A stretch of DNA of 25,332 nt from a virus, in the IMG/VR virus record IMGVR_UViG_3300020421_000128, positions 1 through 25,332 of that record, one strand, 5' to 3'. Positions 6,682-14,475 of this stretch are shown one piece after another. Position numbers and translations under genes: made by a program. The notes under the pieces are model-generated. The model saw only the letters and a program-made list of their open reading frames with translations. It was not told where the DNA came from and searched no databases. Position 1 is the stretch's first letter. Each line of letters begins with the position of its first letter.

Positions 6682-7133
6682 TGCCAAATGAAAGACTTTA
6701 TACGTCTCGCAGACAGGGAATTTCACAAGCACTCTCAGATAAGTTGGCTTCTATTGATGGGCGAGGACTGTTTAAGCAAGCAGTAGCAGAAACAAGTCCA
6801 CGATTAAAATTCTGGGATGAAGTAGAAGAGTTCCCTGCAATTCATTTAAATGCAGGATCAGAAACGCGGCAGTACCAAACTGCAGGATACAAAGATCGAT
6901 TTTTAAATGTTACTATACGTTGTTATGTTAACCAAGAAGATTCAGTAGAAGCACTAGATGAACTATTGGAAGACGTAGAAACAGTATTAGAGGAGAATAG
7001 CAGACTTCTTTACCATGATAGAAATGGTTTAGAACAGCATACTCACCAAATTACTGTCATCAGTATAGATACTGATGAGGGTGTATTAGATCCTTTAGGA
7101 GTAGGAGAAGTACTAATAGAGGTTCGTTACTAA
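6681..7133 (+). CDS. Tail terminator (tail completion) protein
   Basis: This 150-residue protein resembles the tail terminator family (lambda gpU/HK97 type), which forms a ring that stops tube growth and joins the tail to the head. The evidence is the family-like pattern: a helical N-terminus (QGISQALSDKLASIDG), then EEFPAIHLNAGSE, a strand pair with RFLNVTIRCYVNQED, a helix over EALDELLEDVETVLEE, and a last part ITVISIDTDEGVLDPLGVGE followed by a strand. Size and position between the neck gene and the tail tube gene agree. It is followed by a 62-base gap with the tube gene's ribosome binding site; I see no terminator or convincing promoter there. Confidence 0.82.
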   Translation: MPNERLYTSRRQGISQALSDKLASIDGRGLFKQAVAETSPRLKFWDEVEEFPAIHLNAGSETRQYQTAGYKDRFLNVTIRCYVNQEDSVEALDELLEDVETVLEENSRLLYHDRNGLEQHTHQITVISIDTDEGVLDPLGVGEVLIEVRY

Positions 7134-7182
7134 GAAAATACTGGCACGAACAGATGTTCACGATTCAGTCTTTTCAAGTTCA

Positions 7183-7189
7183 TAGGAGA
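7183..7189 (+). promoter_or_regulatory. Strong ribosome binding site of the tail tube gene
   Basis: TAGGAGA lies 6 bases before ATG 7196. It supports that start and fits an abundant product. It stands out because the connector and neck genes just upstream have no clear Shine-Dalgarno. Confidence 0.8.
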
Positions 7190-7195
7190 TAATCT

Positions 7196-8935
7196 ATGGC
7201 ACAACAACTATACTTTAGCCGTGATACTCGTATGTTTGTTCAGTTTAGGAACACAACAGACAATACCGAGGATGCAGCGGATTTAGGAAAAGGGGCTTTG
7301 TGGGAAATCCCCGTCCTTGATGGATATAGTTTCTCACAAACAACCAATACGTCAGAAATAACTCTGGCAGAAATGGAAAGTACAGCAGGCGTATCTCGTA
7401 GAGGTCGTCGTATGTTTACCGACTCTCTTGCTCCTGCAGAATTTTCATTTAGCACATATATTCGTCCGTTTGATTCTGTAGGACAGAATGCAATTCAACA
7501 ATACGATTATAATGGTGTAAAAGCCGCAGAACTCGCAGCACAGACCGGCGTTCATTCAATCGAAGAAGTTTTATGGGCTTCCATGTGTGGTGCAGATAAA
7601 TATGTCGCTAATGGTAGTAAAATGTCTTTTAGAAGAAATGTAAATCCAGTAAGTGGGTCAGAAACTGACGTTATAACCCCTACGGATACAAGTAGTACAA
7701 TAGTTTTTACTGAATCAAACAGATCAGCTTTGCACTCTTTTACAGTTTTCTTCTTAATCGATACAGCAGCAAGTAATCCTTTAGTATACAGGTTACCTGA
7801 AGCAATTATTAATGAAGTTACTGTTGATTTTGATGTTGATGGTATTGCTACTCTTAATTGGTCAGGCTTTGCGAAAGAAGTACAGGATCACTCTCAGAAA
7901 GTATGTATATCAAGTATACATAACCCGTTAAAAGCAGCAGGTAACGCAGGTGACGGAGATGGTTCTCGAATCGATGATACAGCTCTAGTTCTGGGAGATA
8001 TTGTTATTGATACTGGAAATTCACGAGCAGTATCAATAGTTTCCGACTTAACTAATGCCAATGCAGTCGCTACTCAAGCAATTGATGAAGCAACTACTAG
8101 TACTAAGAACTTTATTCGTAACCGATTAACAGCGGTGTCTATTGAGGCAGCGGATGCGGCCGATAAAGTGGCAGGTACTTTCCCAGGGCAGCATGCAGTT
8201 ATTTCAGCAGTTGACGTAAGTGGTACAACCGATAAAATAACTACAAGTACTGCTCATAACTTTACAACTGGCGACCAAGTTCAAATTTCTGGTATTACCG
8301 GCGCCGCTGGTACTGCTTTTGACTTGAACGGTACATGGTATGTAAATGTTACTTCAACTACACAGCTCAAGTTGTATGATAGTGAAACAAATGCAACAAA
8401 CGGAACTGGAACAGGATTGAAGGATCTTGACGCTTTAAATGCTGGAGCAACGTTAACTGGAAGTACTATTGGCAATGGAAAGTATAGCTTAACATTGACG
8501 GGTGGTAGTTTCAATATTGGAAACAATATTACCTATCTAGTACCGGAAGAATTGGGAGCAATTAACAAGCCGCTGGAACACGTAACAGGCACACGAACTG
8601 CTGGTGGAAATGCAACTTGTTATATGACTCTTGAAGATACTGATACTTCAAATGGTACTTCCCGACAGTTCTTTAATGACCTGGTAGGTACAGGTGCTAT
8701 GAGTAAGGTTGTGAACAAGTTTAAAGTAATAATGCATATTGGTGGTACTGCCGCGACAGGCAACACTACTGATCCTGCTGTTAAAGTTACTTTCCCGACC
8801 GCACACATCGAGGTGCCTACGCACCAAGTAGAGGATGTAATCTCACTAGAGACTACTTTCACCGCGCTACCCACAGACTTTGGAGCAGCCGATGAAATTA
8901 CTAATGTAGTTTATTATCCGCCTTCAACGTACTAA
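7196..8935 (+). CDS. Major tail tube protein with inserted beta domain
   Basis: This 579-residue protein is most likely the tail tube subunit that stacks in rings around the tape measure. The N-terminal 180 residues (GALWEIPVLDGYSFSQTTN, EITLAEMESTAG, RPF) and the C-terminal FPTAHIEVPTHQVEDVISLE followed by FTALP form a tube-like pair of segments. It is long for a tube protein, often 150-350 residues. Part of the excess is a module at about residues 345-405 beginning DKITTSTAHNFTTGDQV and continuing with ISGI and NGTWYV, a beta-rich unit common in phage structural proteins, which could decorate the tube surface. The ATG at 7196 follows TAGGAGA at 7183-7189 with 6-base spacing. A strong terminator follows the stop. 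A tail sheath is unlikely because the rest of the cassette is of siphovirus type. Confidence 0.82.
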   Translation: MAQQLYFSRDTRMFVQFRNTTDNTEDAADLGKGALWEIPVLDGYSFSQTTNTSEITLAEMESTAGVSRRGRRMFTDSLAPAEFSFSTYIRPFDSVGQNAIQQYDYNGVKAAELAAQTGVHSIEEVLWASMCGADKYVANGSKMSFRRNVNPVSGSETDVITPTDTSSTIVFTESNRSALHSFTVFFLIDTAASNPLVYRLPEAIINEVTVDFDVDGIATLNWSGFAKEVQDHSQKVCISSIHNPLKAAGNAGDGDGSRIDDTALVLGDIVIDTGNSRAVSIVSDLTNANAVATQAIDEATTSTKNFIRNRLTAVSIEAADAADKVAGTFPGQHAVISAVDVSGTTDKITTSTAHNFTTGDQVQISGITGAAGTAFDLNGTWYVNVTSTTQLKLYDSETNATNGTGTGLKDLDALNAGATLTGSTIGNGKYSLTLTGGSFNIGNNITYLVPEELGAINKPLEHVTGTRTAGGNATCYMTLEDTDTSNGTSRQFFNDLVGTGAMSKVVNKFKVIMHIGGTAATGNTTDPAVKVTFPTAHIEVPTHQVEDVISLETTFTALPTDFGAADEITNVVYYPPSTY

Positions 8936-8939
8936 TTTT

Positions 8940-8960
8940 AAGGGGCTTCGGCCCCTTTTT
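8940..8960 (+). terminator. Intrinsic terminator with UUCG tetraloop after the tail tube gene
   Basis: AAGGGGC (8940-8946) pairs perfectly with GCCCCTT (8951-8957) around TTCG, a very stable tetraloop, and T8956-T8960 forms the U tract. It begins five bases after the tube stop codon. A new promoter follows at 8985. Confidence 0.95.
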
Positions 8961-8984
8961 CTCCTCACCCTCCAAAAATAATTC

Positions 8985-9013
8985 TTGACATTTCTTGTGT
9001 TATTTAGTATAAT
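8985..9013 (+). promoter_or_regulatory. Consensus sigma70-type promoter upstream of tail assembly genes
   Basis: TTGACA at 8985-8990 and TATAAT at 9008-9013 are both perfect, with a 17-base spacer. It lies just after the terminator at 8940-8960 and 27 bases before ATG 9040. A start near 9020 would leave a leader of about 20 bases containing TAAGGAA (9026-9032), the ribosome binding site of the first chaperone gene. Confidence 0.92.
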
Positions 9014-9039
9014 TTAATTTTTAAATAAGGAATAATGTA

Positions 9040-9471
9040 ATGCCCGAAGAAAAGAAACCAACAGTATCGTTAAAGAGTCTTATGACTCCAAGTAAAACAG
9101 TATCAATCGACTTCCCTAGGTTTAAAGGTGTAAGTATAGATATTTGTTTTTTAGCCCGAGAAGAACTAATAAAACTTCGTAAGAGATGTATGAGTACGAA
9201 GTGGGATAAAAAGAGTCATCAACCATTTGAAGAGATGGATGAAGATAAATTTATCGTTGAGTATACCAAAGCAGTAATTAAAGGATGGAAAGGTCTAAAA
9301 TTTTCATACTTAGAAGAGCTTCTTTTGGTGGATATTAGTACCCTTAATCCAGATGATTGCTTGCCCTATACTCAAGAAAATGCTGAGTTACTGATGAAAA
9401 ATGCAACCGACTTTGATACGTGGGTTACAGAAGTAGTAGGTGACTTAGAAAATTTTACTGGAAACAAGTAG
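9040..9471 (+). CDS. Tail assembly chaperone (lambda gpG-like)
   Basis: This 143-residue acidic/basic mixed protein lies between tail tube and tape measure, the fixed place of tail assembly chaperones in siphoviruses. These proteins bind the tape measure and recruit tube subunits and are absent from mature virions. Little sequence motif evidence exists for this family; the call rests on position, size and the frameshift layout. The start at 9040 has TAAGGAA at 9026-9032 with good spacing. Near the 3' end, at 9450-9456, the sequence A_AAT_TTT in the correct phase is a canonical slippery heptamer, and a hairpin starts eight bases later. Zero-frame translation ends at TAG 9469-9471, inside that hairpin. 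A share of ribosomes should shift by -1 and continue into the next frame. Confidence 0.82.
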   Translation: MPEEKKPTVSLKSLMTPSKTVSIDFPRFKGVSIDICFLAREELIKLRKRCMSTKWDKKSHQPFEEMDEDKFIVEYTKAVIKGWKGLKFSYLEELLLVDISTLNPDDCLPYTQENAELLMKNATDFDTWVTEVVGDLENFTGNK

Positions 9472-9492
9472 CTGAAATAAGAACGTTACTTG
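9450..9492 (+). promoter_or_regulatory. Programmed -1 ribosomal frameshift signal (slippery heptamer plus hairpin)
   Basis: AAATTTT at 9450-9456 reads A_AAT_TTT in the frame of the gene at 9040, a correct X_XXY_YYZ slippery site. After an 8-base spacer, CAAGTAGC (9465-9472) can pair with GTTACTTG (9485-9492), including one G-U pair, around a 12-base loop. The zero-frame stop (9469-9471) is in the 5' arm. The -1 frame is open from 9444 to the stop at 9879-9881. The arrangement matches G/GT tail chaperone genes. The hairpin is only moderately stable. Confidence 0.85.
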
Positions 9493-9881
9493 AACGCTAT
9501 ATACAAGAACAAGGTACTATGGATGTTGAAAAATATCTACGTATTTGTGAGCAATTAGGGCAAGAACCAGATCCTACCAAAATGCCGCTCGATTCTTCTG
9601 GATTTCCGGAAGAAATTCAAGTGGCATTTTTTATGTTTGATCTACTATCGGATAAGTGGGATGGAATGTCGGGTACTTATCTAGGAAAAGATTGGTCACA
9701 GTGTACACAGTTATTTGATATTTATAATATTGAAGATCCTACGGTTACTCTATATTTTATGAAGATGTACGAATCTCTTGTAATATACGATCGTATGCAA
9801 AATCAGGAACATAAACGTAAAGCAGCAGAAAGAAAATCGCAGCAAGCGGGTAAAACATATACCCATAATGTGCAGGGATAA
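9456..9881 (+). CDS. Tail assembly chaperone extension (lambda gpT-like), made by -1 frameshift
   Basis: This is the -1-frame part of the long chaperone. Reading resumes at base 9456 with YWKQVAEIRTLLERY and ends at TAA 9879-9881, adding 141 residues to the 139 of the upstream frame, so the GT-like product is about 280 residues. The frame is open upstream of its first ATG (9519) as far as 9444, and the residues read there look like ordinary protein, which supports fusion over independent initiation. A start at 9519 behind a weak AAGG would give 120 residues and cannot be excluded. In lambda the T part binds the tail tube protein while G coats the tape measure. The last base of the stop overlaps the tape measure ATG. 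The C-terminal 25 residues are Lys/Arg/Gln-rich. Confidence 0.8.
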   Translation, partial: YWKQVAEIRTLLERYIQEQGTMDVEKYLRICEQLGQEPDPTKMPLDSSGFPEEIQVAFFMFDLLSDKWDGMSGTYLGKDWSQCTQLFDIYNIEDPTVTLYFMKMYESLVIYDRMQNQEHKRKAAERKSQQAGKTYTHNVQG

Positions 9882-12800
9882 TGGCTAAAAAGAAGCAAGT
9901 ATATATTGATGTAGTAATTGATGATAAAGGTACTACTAAACGCGTTGCTGTCAATGCAAAAGCTCTAGGTATTGAACTAGAGAAAACGGGTGTAGGGGCA
10001 GACAAAGCCGCAAAGGGTACCGATCAGTTAAATAAAAACAGCCAAACCCTTAATAGGAATCTTAAGGGTACTGGTAAACAGTCGTCAAATACTACTAAAA
10101 ACTTTTCAAAAATGCAACAAGGTATGGGCGGTCTTGTAGGTGCCTATGCTAGTCTTGCTGCCCAGATATTTGCTGTTTCTGCGGCATTTCAATTCTTACA
10201 ATCAGCCGCTCAGCTAAAGAACTTAACAGCCGGACAAGAGGCTCTTGGAGCAGCAACTGGTACTGCTTACAGAACAATTACTCAATCAGTAATTGAAGCA
10301 ACCGACGCTCAATTAGGGTTTTTAGAAGCTTCCCAAGCAGTATCTATTGGTACTGCGGCCGGTTTAACATCCAGTCAATTAACAGATTTAGCTACTGCCG
10401 CCAAAAATACTTCTGCAGCACTTGGCAGAGACTTGACCGACTCTTTTAATCGCTTAATTAGAGGTGTTACAAAAGCCGAACCAGAACTATTAGACGAACT
10501 AGGTATCATTTTAAGACTAGATACCGCTACTAGAGCGTACGCTGAAGCAGTTGGACAAAGTGTCGGAGATTTGACAGCATGGCAAAGAACCCAAGCAGTA
10601 ACAAATGATGTATTAGAGCAAGCAGAAAGTAAATTTGGAATGATGGAAGACTTAATGGATCAAGATGCACTGGCTTTGAACCAGTTTGCTCGATCTTTCG
10701 ATGAACTAGTAAACTCTCTTAAAGAAGGAGTACTTGAAAAATTAGCTCCTGTATTTAGATTTTTGACCGATAATACCCTGGGCTTGGTAGCGGCATTGTC
10801 TCTGGTAGCTTTACCAATTATAAAAGGGATCATCCCTAGCATGGATGAGTGGCAAAAAAGCTCTAAGAAGAAAGCAAAACAAAGTAAAAGAGCAGCAAAA
10901 GATTATGGGAGGCAAATTGATGAGCAAGTAGAAGCCTTAACACGATTGAATATGGCGGAAGAAGAAGCATCAGCCATTGCAGCCGCCACAGCAGAGAAGA
11001 AAGGAACAGCACGCGGAGCAGATATAGATTTTATGACTGGTACGGGCGGAGATCAAAAAGCAGCAGGAGATACTCTTAGAGATGCAGAAAAACAAATGAA
11101 AAAACATGGCGAAATTCGTCGTGGTACCTTACAAGGTTATAATAAAAAAGAACTTCAAGATATGAGAAGGTCTTACGATATGAGAGTTGCTGCCTCAGTT
11201 ACAGCGAATAAAAAAATTCAGCGCATACATAGTGAAACAGAGATAAAGTTTAAAAAAAATGTATTAATAATGCAAAGACAGTGGGCATTATTTACGTCTG
11301 GGATGGCGAAGATGGCTAGAAAAACCGCTGGTGCAATAGATAAAGCCTTCTCAGCTATGAGCTGGATTGGCATGATTAGTCTCCTTATTTCAGCAGGACA
11401 GTCTTTATGGGAGTGGCTATTTCCAAAGCCTGCTGAACAAAAAGCAGCAGAAGAAGCAATAGAATCCTTAACAGATAAATACTCCGACTTAGCTGGAGAA
11501 ATGATTAATGCCGAGAAGGTACGAAGGGACAAGGCGATAGGAGGGCAGGGAGCCGTTATTGCAGGGAATCAGATGCAAAGTTTAGACACTAAAGATTACA
11601 TCGAACAGATAGATAGACTGCAAGGTTTCGAAGGTATGGATGATGTAGACAAGATGCAGGAGAGTCTGCTTAAGACTATGAACGCTGCCGCAGCAACTCA
11701 TCCAGAGTTTAAGTTGTTAGCAGATAACATTCAGAACTTTTCAGGTCCAGTAAGTGAAGACTTAAAAAGAGCTCTAATAGAAGCATCTTCGGGGACTATT
11801 GATTTAGGACAAAGAATTGAGCAGCTGCCTCAAAACCTTTCTAAGACCGACAAAGCTTATACTACACTAATAGAGTCTATGATTAAGCCCACAGGTGCCG
11901 AAACTCTTATTCATGAAGAAAGTAAAAATCTGGAGACTTTGGAGGATAAGTTAAAAGAAGCACATGCTGCCAAGCTACGAAGACAGGATGATGTTTTAAA
12001 GATAGGGCAGACAGAAGCACAGTTCCTGAAGGAGCAGATGGCATTGCGGGCTAAATTTAATGAGATGACTGACGACCCAACAGCGCTGTTAAATAATAGG
12101 CTATCAAATGCCATGTCTCTTAAAGATATTACGTACGATAATTATAAACAGGCACTATTTAGATTTGGCATCGAAGCTAAAATCACAGAAGAGCAGTACA
12201 ACCAAGCCCTGGCTATAGAAAGAGCCGCTCAAGCCTCTAAGGACGCCGTTAAAGAGGAAGATAAGATAGAAAAAATGCTAAAATCACGTCAAGGTAGACT
12301 AAGTAATATACAACAATGGCACCAAGATATGAAAGAAGCAATATTGAATAGGGGTAAAGCAGAGGCAAAGTCAATAAGAAGCCAAACACTTGGACTTACT
12401 ATTCAAGGAAAGTTAGTTAATCTTAAACATCAAGAGTATAATGTAGGTAAAAGACTTGAGAAAGCCACCGATAAGCATAATCAGGCAGTAGCAGCATTAG
12501 CAGATTTTGAAAGCAAGGCAGGAGATGCGAAAGCTCAAGCAAAAGACAAGGATGTTATACGAGGACGAAGAGCAGTTAAGGAAGCGTACCAAGAACTCGA
12601 CGTTCAAAAAGCAATCGCAGAGATTGCGAGGCAAAAGCTAGCCTATCAACGTGCACAATTAGAGACACAACTGAAATATGTCTCTGCTCTAGCCAAAGAG
12701 AAAAATGAAATAGCGTCGATAGCCCTGGCTAGGGCTAATGCTGCTCATAAGGCAAAAATGGGAGGAGGAACCTGGAAATCCGTAGGAGAGCAACGTACAA

Positions 12801-13873
12801 GCAATGTAACTCAAGGAGAAAGGCAGCTAAAGGTAGATGAAGCTGTACAGACCCGAGTAAATGACCTTTATAATCTAGAAGTACAGAGACAATTCGAAGA
12901 ACTTAAGGGTATGAGGGGAGCTGAAGGCTCTGGAATAGCTGCATCTGTTACTGATGACGCTCTACTGACGAGAGCTACAGATTCGACTACCCTCAGCAAA
13001 TTCGGAACAGATCTTAATACTGCTAATGCTAATGTTCAAAATACAAAGAATGATTTAGATTATAATAAAAATCTATTTGACGTGATTACTAATCAGAATG
13101 TAGCAGCCGCAGAGCAATTAAACATGAGAGCTCAAAGTAGTTTCTTTAATAAAGAAGAGCAACTATTTATAGATATGAAAATAGCGGCTATGGATAGGAT
13201 GGGACCTTTAAATGAGGAGCAAGAAGCGAGTTTAAAAGAGCAAGCAAAGCAACAATATCAGTTAAATAAAATGATAGAAATGAAACAAGGCATTTCAGAT
13301 TCCATAACTAATAATATGGAAAGTGCTCTCATGTCTATAGTAGATGGGTCTAAGAGTGCTAAAGAAGCATTTAGAGACATGGCGAAAGCAATACTTGCCG
13401 ATATTGCTAAAATGATAATTAAGCTGTTAGTTCAAAAAGCAATAATGGCAGCAATGGGACTGGCAGATGGAGGAGTAACTCCGGCTGCTCCCGCCTCTGG
13501 AATCAGTGCTGCTGCAGGTGGAGTATTTGGACCCAGAAGAGGTAAGAATTATACTTCAGGGGGTATAGCTCGTGGACCTACTCAAGGATACCCTGCAACT
13601 TTACATGGAAATGAAGCAGTAGTACCTTTACCTCATAATAGAAAAATACCTGTGGAACTCATGGGAGGTGCAGGTGGACAACAAAATAATGTAAATGTAA
13701 CTGTGAATATGAGTGGAGCTGCAGGAAATGGTGGAGATAATGCAGGTGGACAACAACAGGGAGATAGTCAGGCAGCCAATCAATTAGGGTCAGCTATTGC
13801 GAAGGCAGTACAAGTGGAATTGCAGAACCAAAAGAGATCGGGCGGTATTCTTAATCCGTATGGAGTAGCATAA
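9881..13873 (+). CDS. Tape measure protein
   Basis: At 1330 residues this is the protein that sets tail length and is ejected ahead of the DNA at infection. Its position after the chaperones, great length, high Ala/Gln/Lys helical content and long coiled-coil stretches (for example 700-1010) are typical. Hydrophobic segments lie near residues 84-112, 298-317 and 495-514 and could insert into the host envelope. The C-terminal region is diagnostic: a helix with MAKAILADIAKMIIKLLVQK, then Gly-rich DGG, GGVFGPRRG, SGGIARGP and LHGNEAVVPLP, the conserved tail-end motif where J-tip proteins attach in lambda-like tails. A Gly/Asn/Gln-rich stretch follows. By the usual rule of about 0.15 nm per residue, the tail would be at most about 200 nm. 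No peptidase or lysozyme motif is visible. ATG 9881 overlaps the preceding stop. Confidence 0.95.
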   Translation: MAKKKQVYIDVVIDDKGTTKRVAVNAKALGIELEKTGVGADKAAKGTDQLNKNSQTLNRNLKGTGKQSSNTTKNFSKMQQGMGGLVGAYASLAAQIFAVSAAFQFLQSAAQLKNLTAGQEALGAATGTAYRTITQSVIEATDAQLGFLEASQAVSIGTAAGLTSSQLTDLATAAKNTSAALGRDLTDSFNRLIRGVTKAEPELLDELGIILRLDTATRAYAEAVGQSVGDLTAWQRTQAVTNDVLEQAESKFGMMEDLMDQDALALNQFARSFDELVNSLKEGVLEKLAPVFRFLTDNTLGLVAALSLVALPIIKGIIPSMDEWQKSSKKKAKQSKRAAKDYGRQIDEQVEALTRLNMAEEEASAIAAATAEKKGTARGADIDFMTGTGGDQKAAGDTLRDAEKQMKKHGEIRRGTLQGYNKKELQDMRRSYDMRVAASVTANKKIQRIHSETEIKFKKNVLIMQRQWALFTSGMAKMARKTAGAIDKAFSAMSWIGMISLLISAGQSLWEWLFPKPAEQKAAEEAIESLTDKYSDLAGEMINAEKVRRDKAIGGQGAVIAGNQMQSLDTKDYIEQIDRLQGFEGMDDVDKMQESLLKTMNAAAATHPEFKLLADNIQNFSGPVSEDLKRALIEASSGTIDLGQRIEQLPQNLSKTDKAYTTLIESMIKPTGAETLIHEESKNLETLEDKLKEAHAAKLRRQDDVLKIGQTEAQFLKEQMALRAKFNEMTDDPTALLNNRLSNAMSLKDITYDNYKQALFRFGIEAKITEEQYNQALAIERAAQASKDAVKEEDKIEKMLKSRQGRLSNIQQWHQDMKEAILNRGKAEAKSIRSQTLGLTIQGKLVNLKHQEYNVGKRLEKATDKHNQAVAALADFESKAGDAKAQAKDKDVIRGRRAVKEAYQELDVQKAIAEIARQKLAYQRAQLETQLKYVSALAKEKNEIASIALARANAAHKAKMGGGTWKSVGEQRTSNVTQGERQLKVDEAVQTRVNDLYNLEVQRQFEELKGMRGAEGSGIAASVTDDALLTRATDSTTLSKFGTDLNTANANVQNTKNDLDYNKNLFDVITNQNVAAAEQLNMRAQSSFFNKEEQLFIDMKIAAMDRMGPLNEEQEASLKEQAKQQYQLNKMIEMKQGISDSITNNMESALMSIVDGSKSAKEAFRDMAKAILADIAKMIIKLLVQKAIMAAMGLADGGVTPAAPASGISAAAGGVFGPRRGKNYTSGGIARGPTQGYPATLHGNEAVVPLPHNRKIPVELMGGAGGQQNNVNVTVNMSGAAGNGGDNAGGQQQGDSQAANQLGSAIAKAVQVELQNQKRSGGILNPYGVA

Positions 13874-14475
13874 TGGCTATTGGTTTTACAGCAACTAATG
13901 TTACAGATAAAAAGATTATACCCGATAAAAGTTTATCTCGAGCAGTACAGCCAAAACTCAGAGTAGCACAGTTTGGGGACGGCTATCAACAGAGAATAGT
14001 TGATGGAATTAATAATTTAGGTGAAACTTATACTATAAATTTTATGAACAGGGAAAAAACAGAAGCAGATGATATTATAGCTTTTTTTGATACTAAAGCG
14101 GGTGTCTCTAATTTTGATTTTACTATTCCAGACACCAACTCAACCACTACGGCAACTGCTAAAGTTAATGGGGCTATAAGCACTGCTAGTACAGCAGTAG
14201 TTCTAGATGCTGCCACTACTAATTTAGATATTTCTGTAGGAGCTACTGTTACTGGCTCTGGTATTTCGACAGACCCCGTAGTTAAGGTAGCCGCTATAAG
14301 TGGTATTAATTTAACTTTAGATACAGCTCAAACTATGTCTGATAATACTGACTTAACATTTACAAATCCTAATGAGCGCACCATGAAAGTAGTTTGTGAT
14401 ACTTGGAATGTAACGTATTCAAACGGAGACTTTTATAACGTTTCTTGCAATTTTAGAAGAGTATTCGAACCATGA
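13873..14475 (+). CDS. Minor tail protein M-like, with inserted beta domain
   Basis: This 200-residue protein matches the lambda gpM family, which sits at the tail tip next to the tape measure C-terminus. Evidence is FGDGYQQR at residues 34-41, GIN at 45-47, the strand TYTINF (52-57), the IIAFFDTKAG helix (68-77), NFDFTIP (80-86), and, later, MKVVCDTWNVTY and FRRVFEP. Lambda M is only about 110 residues. The difference is a block at about 91-164, rich in Ala, Thr and Val (VTGSGIS, ISGINLTLDTAQTMSD, LTFT), which separates the two halves of the conserved fold and resembles a beta module found in other phage structural proteins. The gene overlaps the tape measure stop by one base and the L gene by four. 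Confidence 0.85.
   Translation: MAIGFTATNVTDKKIIPDKSLSRAVQPKLRVAQFGDGYQQRIVDGINNLGETYTINFMNREKTEADDIIAFFDTKAGVSNFDFTIPDTNSTTTATAKVNGAISTASTAVVLDAATTNLDISVGATVTGSGISTDPVVKVAAISGINLTLDTAQTMSDNTDLTFTNPNERTMKVVCDTWNVTYSNGDFYNVSCNFRRVFEP

Noticed and set aside
7148-7159. GAACA-GA-TGTTC inverted repeat in the gap before the tube gene
   Set aside because: It is a 5-bp palindrome without a U tract or repeated copies and is expected by chance; no operator is supported.
7188-7193. GATAAT as a -10 box for the tube gene
   Set aside because: It overlaps the ribosome binding site region right before the ATG and has no credible -35 box 16-18 bases upstream.
8281-8874. Two minus-strand open frames inside the tail tube gene
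   Set aside because: They are hydrophobic, low-complexity shadows of the Thr/Gly-rich tube protein without start signals.
9519-9881. Independent 120-residue gene starting at ATG 9519
   Set aside because: It is possible, but the frame is open and protein-like back to the slippery site, and a frameshift hairpin is present, so I treat it as the -1 extension of the chaperone.
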